A stretch of 23,797 nucleotides of DNA, from positions 1-23,797 of the IMG/VR virus record IMGVR_UViG_3300026500_001430, one strand, 5' to 3'. This DNA comes from a virus. Below are positions 6,829 through 18,000 of the stretch, in pieces (the stretch's first letter is position 1; the number at the start of each line of letters is the position of its first letter). Under the pieces are notes generated by a model. The model was not told the DNA's origin, made no database searches, and saw only the letters and a list, made by a program, of their open reading frames with translations. The position numbers were made by a program, and so were the translations under genes.

Positions 6829-7511
6829 TAGAACAAATTAAAGAACATTTTGAAAGTGAATACCCAAAAGAAGGTTGCGGTATTATAGGAATAGTAAAAG
6901 GTAAGAAACAATGGTTTCCCTGCGAAAACATTGCTGAAAACAATGATGACTTTATTATGTCTTCAGAAGATTGGTTTAAAGTAAAAAAGCACGCAGATAT
7001 TTTAGCTATAGTTCACAATCATACAAACAATGATAATACTCCTAGTGAGAATGATATTAATAATTGTAATGCTTTAGGAATACCTTATTACATTTTTAGT
7101 TATCCAGACTTAGAATTAAATATAGTAGAGCCTAAAGAAAACTTTAACCCTTTACTTGGTAGAGAGTACTCTTTTGGAACTTCTGATTGTTTTGAAGCAA
7201 TGAGAGACTGGTTAGAAGCTGAAGGCATTAAAATACCAAAAAGAGCTGCTTTTGAAGACGACTGGTGGTTAAAAGGATTAGACTACTTTACGGAAGAAGT
7301 AGTAAAAGAATGGGGGTTCAAAAAAGTAACTTCACCCCAAAAAAACGATCTATTAGTTTTTGCAGTAGAAAGTCCCGTAGGAAACCACTGCGGAGTTTAT
7401 TTAGGAAATGATGTGTTTTTTCATCACGCAGTAAACAGATTGTCTTGCAGAGAGTCTCTATACCCTTTCTGGGCAAGACACATTATAGGAATATATCGGC
7501 ATGAATCGTAA
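6825..7511 (+). CDS. K: Tail-tip peptidase K: JAMM domain plus NlpC/P60 domain
   Basis: This 228-residue protein has the two-domain layout of lambda gpK. Residues 1-105 form a JAB1/MPN metalloprotease domain: E16 (KEGCG) and the complete zinc motif H64-x-H66-x7-S74-x2-D77 (HNHTNNDNTPSEND). Residues ~115-225 form an NlpC/P60 cysteine peptidase: C122 (TSDCFEAMRDW), H188 (NHCGVYLG) and a third polar residue at H200 or H201. Both active sites look intact. NlpC/P60 domains in tail tips cut cell-wall peptides, and the JAMM domain may act in tip maturation. The ATG overlaps the L stop by four bases (ATGA), and the C-terminus overlaps gene I by 11 bases. No strong ribosome binding site is visible, so translational coupling is likely. 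Confidence 0.94.
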   Translation: MIEQIKEHFESEYPKEGCGIIGIVKGKKQWFPCENIAENNDDFIMSSEDWFKVKKHADILAIVHNHTNNDNTPSENDINNCNALGIPYYIFSYPDLELNIVEPKENFNPLLGREYSFGTSDCFEAMRDWLEAEGIKIPKRAAFEDDWWLKGLDYFTEEVVKEWGFKKVTSPQKNDLLVFAVESPVGNHCGVYLGNDVFFHHAVNRLSCRESLYPFWARHIIGIYRHES

Positions 7512-9054
7512 AGTTTATTTAGAAGGAGAACTTGGAAATAAGTTTGGAAAAGAATTCACTATGAATGCTAAGTCTTTTTCAGATGTGTTTCGCTGCCTAG
7601 AATGTAACTACCCTGAAATTCGACAATACTTAATAGAATGTGAAGAGAATAATATAGGGTTTGTGTGTGAAGTTGCAGGAACCCCTTTAAACTCTGAGGC
7701 AGAGCTTTTACTTCAATACAATGAAGGAGATATGGTAGTTACTCCACTACCTGCAGGATCAAAAAGTGGAGGAGCCAAGATACTGGCTGCTATAGCTATA
7801 ACTATGCTTACAGCAGGTGCTGCTGCAGCTCTAATGCCTAATACAATGGCGGCAGTGGGGGCTGCAGCAACCGGAGTTCCTACATATTCAACGGGTTTTA
7901 TGAGCGCTTTTAGTAGTGGCGCAAACTTTGGAGCGGCGTTAGGGGCAGCTTCGCAAAGTCTTGCAGGATTGACAGCCCTAGGAGTGGCCGTAAACCTAGC
8001 TATGACAGGTGTAAACCAGATAATGGCACCGGATCCTAGTGTAGATAACGATCAGGATGAAAGTTATCTGTTTCAAGGAACAGGACAAACTCTTATAGAA
8101 GGAGATCCGGTACCTGTACTATACGGTCAATTAAGAGTTCCGGGAAGGCCAATTAGTACTCAAGTACGGGGCGAAAAACTAACGTTTATGGATTACGGCA
8201 TAAACCCAATTACATCAGATGACCCTAGTACTGGAGGTACTCCAGCTATTACAGGAATAACAACGCCTGCCTCTATAGCTGAAGGGTCTTCTGCTAATAT
8301 AACAGTTACCACTTCAAATATAGCTCAAGGCACTACTCTTTATTGGACTATAATTCCTAAGTCAGACGGGTTAGATATAGAAAATGATTTTGTAGAGAAT
8401 ACGGACTCTTTTACTGTTTCTAGTAATAATAATGGATCTTTTTCTATACGGCCTGCGTCAGATACCTTATCAGAAACTACAGAGTCTTTTGCTTTAGAAG
8501 TATTCGGTGGGGGAACAGGCACGCCTAAGGAATCTGCTACTATAAATATTATAGATTCTACTACAGGAGGAAGTACTCCCGACCCTGATAAAGAAATTTC
8601 TTCAATATCCAGTAATGTTACAAATGTAGATGAGGGTAGCCTTGTAACATTTACAATTACTACTTCAGGACTATCGGACGGTACTCGACTAAATTACTAT
8701 GTTAGTCAAGCTGCTACTTATGGAGAAGTTTCTTCAGACTTTAGTGCGTATAGAGGCGAAGTAGCAATAGGAAATAACATAGGTTATGTATTTATTACTC
8801 CAGACGCAGATTTAACGACAGAAGGCTCTGAGCAATTTAAGTTGATAGTAGAGGGGGAAGATGTAGAGTCTAAAGTGTCTTCGTTAATTACTGTTAATGA
8901 CACCTCTCTTACTCCATCAGAAACCCCCGATACCCCCGAAAGTGACCCAGATGGAGAGCAAGATGACGATAGAGCAGACCAAGAAGAGCAGGCGCCTTCG
9001 CCTGGAGGCGGTAGGCTCCCAAGCCCAACCCCGGATCCTCCCAGCCCACACTAA
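7501..9054 (+). CDS. I: Tail assembly protein I fused to two Calx-beta repeats
   Basis: Residues 1-~225 match the lambda gpI type: a ubiquitin-like N-terminus (KVYLEGELGNKFGKEF), the phrase YNEGDMVVTPLPAGSKSGG, an Ala/Gly-rich hydrophobic stretch (~93-175), then QGTGQTLIEGDPVPVLYGQ. In lambda I acts with K and J in building the tip. Lambda I is 223 residues; here there are 517. The extension holds two Calx-beta-like repeats, ~250-353 (SIAEGSSANITVTTS, DTLSETTESFALEVF) and ~366-467 (VDEGSLVTFTITTSG, TTEGSEQFKLIV). A Pro/Asp/Glu/Gly-rich, probably disordered tail (~470-517) follows. Calx-beta domains often bind calcium or mediate adhesion, so this protein may display extra surface at the tip. 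The gene overlaps K by 11 bases; 29 bases separate it from J. Confidence 0.86.
   Translation: MNRKVYLEGELGNKFGKEFTMNAKSFSDVFRCLECNYPEIRQYLIECEENNIGFVCEVAGTPLNSEAELLLQYNEGDMVVTPLPAGSKSGGAKILAAIAITMLTAGAAAALMPNTMAAVGAAATGVPTYSTGFMSAFSSGANFGAALGAASQSLAGLTALGVAVNLAMTGVNQIMAPDPSVDNDQDESYLFQGTGQTLIEGDPVPVLYGQLRVPGRPISTQVRGEKLTFMDYGINPITSDDPSTGGTPAITGITTPASIAEGSSANITVTTSNIAQGTTLYWTIIPKSDGLDIENDFVENTDSFTVSSNNNGSFSIRPASDTLSETTESFALEVFGGGTGTPKESATINIIDSTTGGSTPDPDKEISSISSNVTNVDEGSLVTFTITTSGLSDGTRLNYYVSQAATYGEVSSDFSAYRGEVAIGNNIGYVFITPDADLTTEGSEQFKLIVEGEDVESKVSSLITVNDTSLTPSETPDTPESDPDGEQDDDRADQEEQAPSPGGGRLPSPTPDPPSPH
8248..8901 (+). repeat. Two tandem Calx-beta-like coding repeats in gene I
   Basis: The two copies lie at about 8248-8559 and 8596-8901 and encode ~100 residues each. 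Each opens with (S/V)xEGSxxxxTxTTS, continues through a G-T-x-L-x-Y/W step, and closes with D-x-x-x-x-T-E-x-x-E-x-F. They are separated by a short Ser/Thr/Gly/Asp linker. Copies have clearly diverged in DNA and protein, so the duplication is old or both came in together. Confidence 0.72.
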
Positions 9055-9083
9055 GCTGAGATACTTAATAGAGAGAAAAAATT

Positions 9084-12000
9084 ATGGCTAAGACAGGCTT
9101 TATTGCCCAAAATGTAAATGTAGTAGATGTTATTTCCGAAGGCCCTATACACGGTTTAGTCGGAGGGCTCTCAGGTGTCTATTTAGATGATGTACCTGTA
9201 GAAGAAGCACGTTTTAGTGCTACTACAGGTTCTCAAGAGGATAACGCTCCTGTAACCGCAACAATAACTTTCGATGGTAGTTATACAGGTACTGTTTCAG
9301 AGAACGTTGATTTATCTGGGGCAGAAGTAGGAAATATTTCAAGTATAACTTTGTTTGACTATTATACTACCGAAGTAACCCTTACAAATATTTCAGAAGT
9401 AGATGAAACTACTACAGCAACAATAAGCACTGCTCCACGATCTGTTTGGACAGACGATTGGGAGTCGGGCCCTAAAGGTCAAGGGGCGGGCATAAACCAA
9501 GCGTTTTTACTTAAAGACGATGTTTTTGTATTAGGAAGCTTTTCTATAGCAAATGGAAAAACTGGCAATTTTATTGTTATATCTGATTATGTTTTAGAAG
9601 AGGGAGAAACTTATACTTTAGTTATATGGCAGACTAGAACAATAACTTCTATTGATGGAAATTCAAATACAATACTACTACGAAGCGGATACCAAGGCAG
9701 CGGTATTCCTCCAAGGTCTGGTACTTATAATTTTATATTAAATGGTTCCGTGCTCTATGATGAGGAGGGTTCTACTGTTAATTTATACAGTAACGTTAAA
9801 AAAATTGATAAACTAAACGTTGATTTTCGTAGAGGTGAAATCAATCAGCTGCCTGTATCCTCTGTAGGAGGAGTAGGGGGATCTGTAGGAGTAAACGGAA
9901 ATACACAACTTATTAATGGCCCTTCTGAGTTAAAAATGATAGATGAGGCTTTGGCTTCAAATTTAGGATTTACTTTATTCGACATTGATGCACTTCCTAA
10001 TACAGATCCGGATAGTAAAGCCTACCCAGGTAATCCAGATAAAAGCACTCTAGCTACTACTGCTACCCTTCTTCCTGCGGCTTCTTTTGGGCTAGATACA
10101 GGTGCAAAGATTAGAGAAGTAGACGAGATTATATTTTCTATTAAGTATAATGCACTACAAACTTTAAATTTGAACGGAGGAGATAAGGAAACTGCTTATG
10201 CCTTTTATCAAATGCATATACGATTTGAGCAAAACAATGCTTTTGGGCCTTGGTATAAGCTTTTTGGTAATTCTGATAGTCTAATTCGTCACCGAGGAAA
10301 TACTAGTGCTTCCGTAGAGTTTGATCATGTTGTAAATGTAGACGCGTATAGAAAAACTGTAGGTCAATTTACAGATTTTCAAGTTAGAATATGCAGAGTT
10401 ACCCGACACATAGGAATGGGAGTTACTAGTACGGGAAGCAAACTAAGTAAGCATACTGATAAGAAAAAATGGCAGGTTCAAGCATCTGCATCAGTTTCTA
10501 GAATGAGTGCTACAATTAAAGATTATTTTAATTATCCTTATAGCTCTCTAGCTTCTTTAAGTTTTTCTTCTCGACAGTTTGATGGAATCCCAAAAAGAAG
10601 CTATTTACTTAAAGGTAAATTAGTAAAAGTTCCTACTACATACATCCCTCGGGAGTACTCTAATACAGGAATTGCAAAGTATCAAGGATTTTGGGACGGA
10701 AACTTTAGAACAACTCCTATGTACACAGATAATCCTGCTTGGGTTTTTTATGACATAGTAACAAATAATCGTTACGGAGCCGGTAAATGGATTAAAGAAG
10801 AAGATATAGATAAATACGCTTTGTATAGAATTGCAAGATATTGTGATGAACTTGTAGAAGATGGCAGTGAGTATACTTCTTCTACTCCGTTAAAAATTGG
10901 AGAGTTCTACAAAATCAAAGTAACGGGTTCTATGAACTGGAGCTCTGTAGGTGCATCTAGTAATGCTGTAGGCACTATTTTTCAAGCTACAAGCCCTACC
11001 CTTACTACTGTCCATGCCAAAGCATGTAGAGTTGAGCCTCGGTTTCGTGCGAATATATTCTTAACAAAAGCTACTGAAGCGTATAAAGTATTAAAAGACT
11101 TTGCCACTGTATTTTTAGGAATTCTGTACGCACAAGATAGTAAAATTACTGCTGTACAAGATGCTCCACAAGACCCTGTTTATAGCTTTACTAAAGGTAA
11201 TGTTCTTGATGGAGCTTTTACCTACGAGTCTACTGGTGCGAGAACTCGAACTAATCAATGTGTAGTTACATGGAATGACCCTACAATTAATTATGAGCCC
11301 GTGCCTTTAGTAGTTGAAGACAGAGAAAGCATTGTTAGAACGGGTAGAATTATCTCAGAAAATGTAGTAGCTTTTGGAGCGACTTCAGAAAGTCAAGCAA
11401 TACGCTATGGTAAGTGGAAGCTTTGGACTGCTCAAAATCAAACTGAAATAGTGTCTTTCAAAACTTCTCTTGCTGCCTATTACATTAAGCCTGGAGATGT
11501 TATTAATGTTCAAGATGCGGATAGATTTGGGGTATCTTACAGCGGCCGCACGTCTTCTGCAACTTCAACCACTCTTACATTTGATAGAAACGTTTCTTTT
11601 AACTCTGGCTCTGTGTATGAGTTGAGTACTCTTGTAACAGCAGCTGCAGCTTTAAATAGCTCTAGCTCTAGTGTAACTATTAACGACACAAACGGAAACG
11701 GAACTACTTACGCTCAAGGAGAGAAAATTGACTACGCATGGGTATATTCTGATACAGATACCCCTGCTGATGGAAGTAGAGATACTTATGTTTACACAGC
11801 TTTAGATACAGAAGAAAAAGCTTCCAATGCTTTTTTAGACTCTAACGGCTCAGAACTTATTCCTACTATTTGGAAGCCTTATTCTTACGTAGAAACACAC
11901 GTTATAACAAACCCTGGAAATACTTCAAACAGCGTAACTCTTGCTAACTCCGCCACTTTTGATACTACGCCTTCAAAGCATAATATTTGGACATTAAAAG

Positions 12001-15000
12001 AGACTTCTGGAGGTGTAAACACTGCTGCCTCTAAAAGGCTATACAAAATTTTAAGTATATCCGAGGAATCTCCTAATACTTTTGGCGTTTCCGCAGTAGA
12101 ATACTTTGATGAAAAATTTCTTGCTATAGATGGCGACTACGAGCTAGGAACAATACCCTCTTCTGTTTATTTACAAAACGAGCCCGTAGATCTACCTAGG
12201 CCTATAAACCCTAGAATTGTACTTGCGTCGGACAGATCAAAGCCTGGAGAAGAGTTATTACTTGAGTGGGAAAACCCGGGGTCTGAGGCAATTGTATCTT
12301 ATGAAGTAATTCATAATATTGAAACAATAGACTCCCCTATATTATCAGATGATACGCATATAACTTTAGATAATCTTCCTAATGGACATATTTTATTCAG
12401 AATAAGAGCAATTTCTAGAAATGGAAATAAGTCTTCTCCTACTACTCTTAGTTATGATGTCTACGATGTCTATGACGAAAATGTTCCTCGCATGCAACAA
12501 GGAATAGCTAAAGGAGCAGTCGCCACCGCGCAAGGAAAAATAAATAGTAGTAATCAGTTTGAGTTTCAAGCAACAAATACAAGCGTAGCTTCTGTAACGA
12601 ATCCCTTTATAACTTATACAATTACAGGAGCAAAAAATGTAGCAAATATCTCTACGGAAGATATTTATTATATGTATTTAGACACTGCGGTCCCTTCTTT
12701 AAAACTATTAGAGTTTGACACTACTGCGTTAAATAACTTACAGTTTTATAGAGATGTAGGAAGTGGAAACGCGGCTATTTCTACTGCGTGGACTTCTCTG
12801 GGGACTATTTCCATTGCTGAAGGATCTAATGAAGTTACCGGAAGTGGGTTTAATAATAGTGTTGAGCTGAGAGACGTTCTCAATTTGTCAAGTTCTGCTT
12901 CCCCCTCTAATGGAGACGGGGCTAGAGTAGTATCTGTTATATCTGATACACGGTTACTTATTGATCGTACCTTTGATACTGCAAAATCTAATATTACAGG
13001 GTATCGAGCCGCTTTTCGACCCGACTACGCAAATGATTGTATTTTTGCTGAAATTACAAAGAGCGGAAGTACAATTTCAACAAATAACTTTATTACTCTT
13101 CGCACTCTATCAGACGATACCGAAGGCACTATTGAAACACAAGACGACGGTACAATTGCAGTAAGAGACGGCGGTATTAGTGTAGATAAAATTGCAGCAA
13201 ACTCAATCACAGCAGACAAAATTTCTGCAAACTCAATTAACGCAGATAAAATTGCGGCAAACTCTATTACAACAGAAACACTTGCAGCGAATAGTATTAC
13301 TGCAAACAACATAGCGGCAAATAGTATTACAACAGAAGAACTTGCAGCTAACTCAGTAAATGCCAATACTATTGCTGCAAACAGTATCAACTCAGACATG
13401 ATTACTGCCAACTCTGTAGTTTCTTCATTAATTACAGCGTCTACTATTCAGTCTTCCCATATTAAAGCAAATAGTATTGTATCAACAATTATTGATGCAA
13501 CAACTATTAATGCTTCGGATATTACTACAAGCACACTATCTGCTCTTACAGCAAATATGGGCGACATTACAGCAGGTACGTTAAAAGGCGGTACTATTCC
13601 AGACGCTAATGCTTCTCCTTCAGGAACTGAAAGCGGTGCCTTCATGGATCTTACTGGCGGTAAAATGGTGTTCGGTAATGCGAGTAAGCACGTTTTATTC
13701 GACGGATCAGACCTTATATTATCAGGTGTAACTATTGATGCAAACTCAATTGTTAACGCAACTGCAGCGGCGGATATTGAAGTAAAAGAAGACGGTACTA
13801 GCGAAGGTACAGGAATTGCTTCTTTTAACTTTACTACAGGCTTAAATCTTTCTGTAAATGGAACAGAAGCAACAATATCAGCAGATAGTAGTGCTCTTGA
13901 CCACGATAGCTTAATAGGTTTTGTAGCTAATGAACACATTGATCACAGCGGAGTAACTCTTACTGCAGGCAACGGTCTTACTGGAGGCGGGGACATTACT
14001 GCTTCAAGATCTTTTGCAGTAGGTGCAGGAACTGGTATTAGTGTAGCAGCGAATAGTATTAGTACAAATGATAGTGCTATTGTTCACGACAACCTTTCTG
14101 GTTTTGTAGCTAATGAGCACATTGACCATAGTACTATATCTCTGACAGCAGGGGACGGCCTTACTGGGGGCGGAGATATAACTGGAGACAGAAGTTTTGC
14201 GGTAGACGCTACAGTTGTGCGTACTTCAGCTGCTCAAACTATTGCTGGAGTAAAAACTTTCTCTAACGGAATAGTAGCTTCCGGAGGAATTTCAGGGCTT
14301 ACACTTACGAGCGGCATTTCTGGAAGTAATTATAATATTACTGGAGTTAATGAGTTACAAATAAATGATCCTGGAGAGGGGATTAAATTTACTGCAGGCA
14401 GTAGCGGCAACATGGTTCTTGCAATTGTAGATGATGCAAGTGATAATATACTTCGCTACAGCGGCACTAATGCAGTATTTGATGTTCAAGGTAATATAAC
14501 TTTGAGCGGTACAGTAGACGGCCGTGATCTTGCAGCAGATGGGGGCAGGCTTGATGGTATGGCTGACAATGCAAATAACTACTCATTACCTACTGCTACT
14601 GCTTCTGCTCTTGGGGGTGTTAAGATTGGCTCTGGAATTAATATTAATTCGGGAGTTATCTCTGCGGTTACTCAATCTGACGAAAACTTTACTACAAACT
14701 TAAAGGATAAGCTAGTAGCTGTAGATGACAATGCAAATAATTATACACTACCTACTGCGTCGTCTTCTGTTCTCGGAGGAGTCAAGATAGGCGCAGGTAT
14801 CAACATAGACGTTAACGGAGCAATTACAGCAAGCACTCAGTCACAAGAAAACTTTACTACAAACTTAAAAGATAAGCTAGTAGCTATAGATGACAATGCA
14901 AATAATTATAGTCTTCCAGCAGCAACCTCTACTGTACTAGGAGGAGTAAAAGATGGTGCTCGAGTTACGATTGACGTAAATGGAGTACTTTCTGCAGATG

Positions 15001-18000
15001 TACAAACTGCAAACGACTTTACTAATGCATTAAAGGATAAATTAGTCGATATAGAGGAAGATGCAAATAATTACTCACTTCCTACCGCAAGTACTACAGT
15101 ACTTGGCGGAGTAAAAATAGGTTCAGGAATTAGCATCTCTTCAGGCGCTATTTCTGCAGACACTCAATCAGATGAAAACTTTACTTCTGATTTAAAATCT
15201 AGGTTAGAGGGTATAGAATTAAATGCTACTGCTGACCAATCAGCTTCTGAAATTCGTACTCTGTTAGGCACGGCCACAAGCAGTACTAGCGGCCTTGTAA
15301 AAATTGGATATACTGAAAACAATAAAAACTATCCTGTAGAGCTTTCAAGCGGGCAGATGTTTGTAAATGTTCCTTGGACCGATAATAATACTACGTATAC
15401 CGCAGGGTCTGGGCTTTCTTTATCGGGGTCTAATCAGTTCTCTGTGGATAGCACTGTAGTTCGTACAAGCGGTGCTCAGACAATTGCAGGAAATAAAACG
15501 TTCTCAAATAATGTTACTGTTACTGGTAACTTTACCGTAAATGGCACTACTACTACAATTAATACAGCTACTTTAACAGTTGAAGATAACATAATTGTTG
15601 TAAATAGTGGTCAAACAGGAACTCCGGCTACAACCGTAACGGCCGGTTTAGAGGTAGAAAGAGGAGACTCTGACAATGTAAGATTAGTATATGCAGAAAC
15701 AGGTCTTGGGCCAAGTAGCAATCTAGCGGGTTGGAACTTTGGGAACACAAATGTAACTGCAGACACTTTTTATGGTGACTTTATAGGAGATATTGTAGGC
15801 TCTCCTTCTAGTTTTGGAACTCTAACAACTGATGACCTAACAGAAGGCGATAATAATCTTTATTACTTAGACTCTCGTGTTCGAGCAGCAATTTCAGGAG
15901 CTTCTGGTGGAGGTATTAGCTTTAGTTCAAGTAATGGTGAAATAGCTGTAGATAGTACTGTGGTTCGTACAAGTGGTACTCAGACAATTGGAGGAGCAAA
16001 GACCCTTACTTCAAATCTAACAGTAGGCACAACTACTGATAGCACTTATATTTTATTCCCAGATAAAAATGTACTAGACAATCCAACAGCAGTAGGAGAT
16101 AAACGAAAACTTATCGCTATGGGCAATAGCGGGAACGGCGGTTTGTGGCAAACTACTGGACGCGGAGGCTTGATGCTTGCTTCCGCAGATGATTCTTTAA
16201 TTCTTGCTTCTGGAGATGTAGGTAGAAGTTATGATCCTGATGCGGGAGGCTATCACCCGAACGCAGATAATGAGGATATTTACCTCTTAACTGATGGTAG
16301 TGTAAGATTTATGACAAATCTGCAAACTGCGTCTAATTATAAGCAGTTTATCTTTGATAGCTCCGGCAATGCGACTATACCTAATAATATTGTTGTCGGA
16401 GGTACAGTAGACGGCCGCGATCTTGCAGCAGATGGAAGTAGACTTGATGGTATGGCTGACAATGCAACAAATACAGCCGCTCCTGCAATTACAACTGATG
16501 GAAGCACTCCTTCTCTCGCAAGTGGAATTACTGCGGCAGAAGTACGAACTGCTATAGGAGCAGGCACATCAAGTCTTACTCTTGGTACTACGTCTACAAC
16601 TGCACTTCGTGGTGATACTGCTATTCCTACAGTGTATAATCCAGCTATTACTTTGAGCGCTGGAAACTCCGGTATCACAATGGATAGCGATAACTCCTTT
16701 ACTCTTAACCAGTCAGGGGCCGAAACTATTACAATTAGTCACGCAGATACTTCTTCGCAAGAATCTGTAGATAATAGTAATGGTACTGTAATTCAAGATA
16801 TTACTCTTGATACTTTTGGCCACATTACTGGAATAAACAGTGTAAGCTTAGATGGCCGTTATTTTACTGAAACCGAATCAGATGCTCGATATTTAAGAAA
16901 GGATTCTTACAACAGTAACTGGACTCGACTTGGATACGGCACAAGTGGTGTAGCCTACTGGCATAAATTAGCAAGAGTTACAATTAATGGTGCTTATAAA
17001 GACTATCAGCTACGTTGTGACTGGACGGATCGTTATAATCATGGTACTTTAAACATTCATATACACTCAGATAACGATAGTACTGCAGATGTTTGGGATG
17101 CTTACATACAACAGTTTGGAGAAACAAACCAAAAGCCACTTAGTGACTTTAAATATTATAAGTCTGGCTCGATTGTAGACGTTTGGATTCGTACCGCAGG
17201 ATGGAAAGAGTGGGATTACATTCGCACTGATGCCGTAACAGAAGGCACACCTACTATTGTTTGGTATAAAGAAGGAGACTCGGGCGCGGGTAAAACTACA
17301 ACGGAACCTTCTGGATTAACACAGTTTTCTGACTATACTCCTTGGCACCCAAATAATGATGGCGCGTCCTCTGGGTTAAATGCAGATACTCTTCATGGCG
17401 CGGCTCCCTCAATGGATGCAGGGAATAGCACTATTGTTCAACGAAATGCAAACGGTTACGTTTTTGCAAACTACTTTAATACTACGGCTAACGATGTTAG
17501 TAGTGGTGTGACAAAAATAATGGTTGAAACCGGAAACGATAATTATATTCGTCACGGAGACGCTAGCGCTGTACGAGGCTTTATAAATGTATCTAATGGC
17601 GCAGATGTTACCCCTTCTTGGGTTCCTTCTAGTAACCCAAGCTATGTATCAAGCTTAGGTGATTTAAGCATTACTTCTACAGCCACAGAAATTAATAAAC
17701 TCGATGGATTTACAGGAGTAACAGCAGATTTAAATTACGCAAAAGATTTACGGGCTACCGGAGTTACTTCAACTGAGTTTGATTACTTAGATGGTGTTTC
17801 AGACAATATTCAAACTCAGTTAAACGGTAAACAGGCTTCAGGTAGTTACATAACAAGTCTAGGTGACTTAAATATTACGTCGACAGCTACAGAAATTAAT
17901 AAGCTGGATGGGTTCACAGGAGTAACAGCAGATCTAAACTATGCAAAAGATCTGCGAGCGACTGGAGTTACTTCAACTGAGTTTGACTACTTAGACGGGG

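Noticed and set aside
8994-9013. CGCC-TGGA-GGCG hairpin near the end of gene I
   Set aside because: A 4-bp stem inside coding sequence with no T tract; most likely chance in a GC-richer stretch.
8897-9091. Open frame of 64 codons in the + strand across the I-J junction
   Set aside because: It overlaps the end of gene I in another frame, has a Pro/Gln/Arg composition produced by the underlying I sequence, no ribosome binding site, and would overlap the J start.
13025-13411. Long minus-strand open frame opposite the decapeptide array
   Set aside because: It mirrors the 30-bp repeat of gpJ (Ala/Ile/Val/Glu periodic peptide). A repetitive coding strand easily leaves the opposite frame open.
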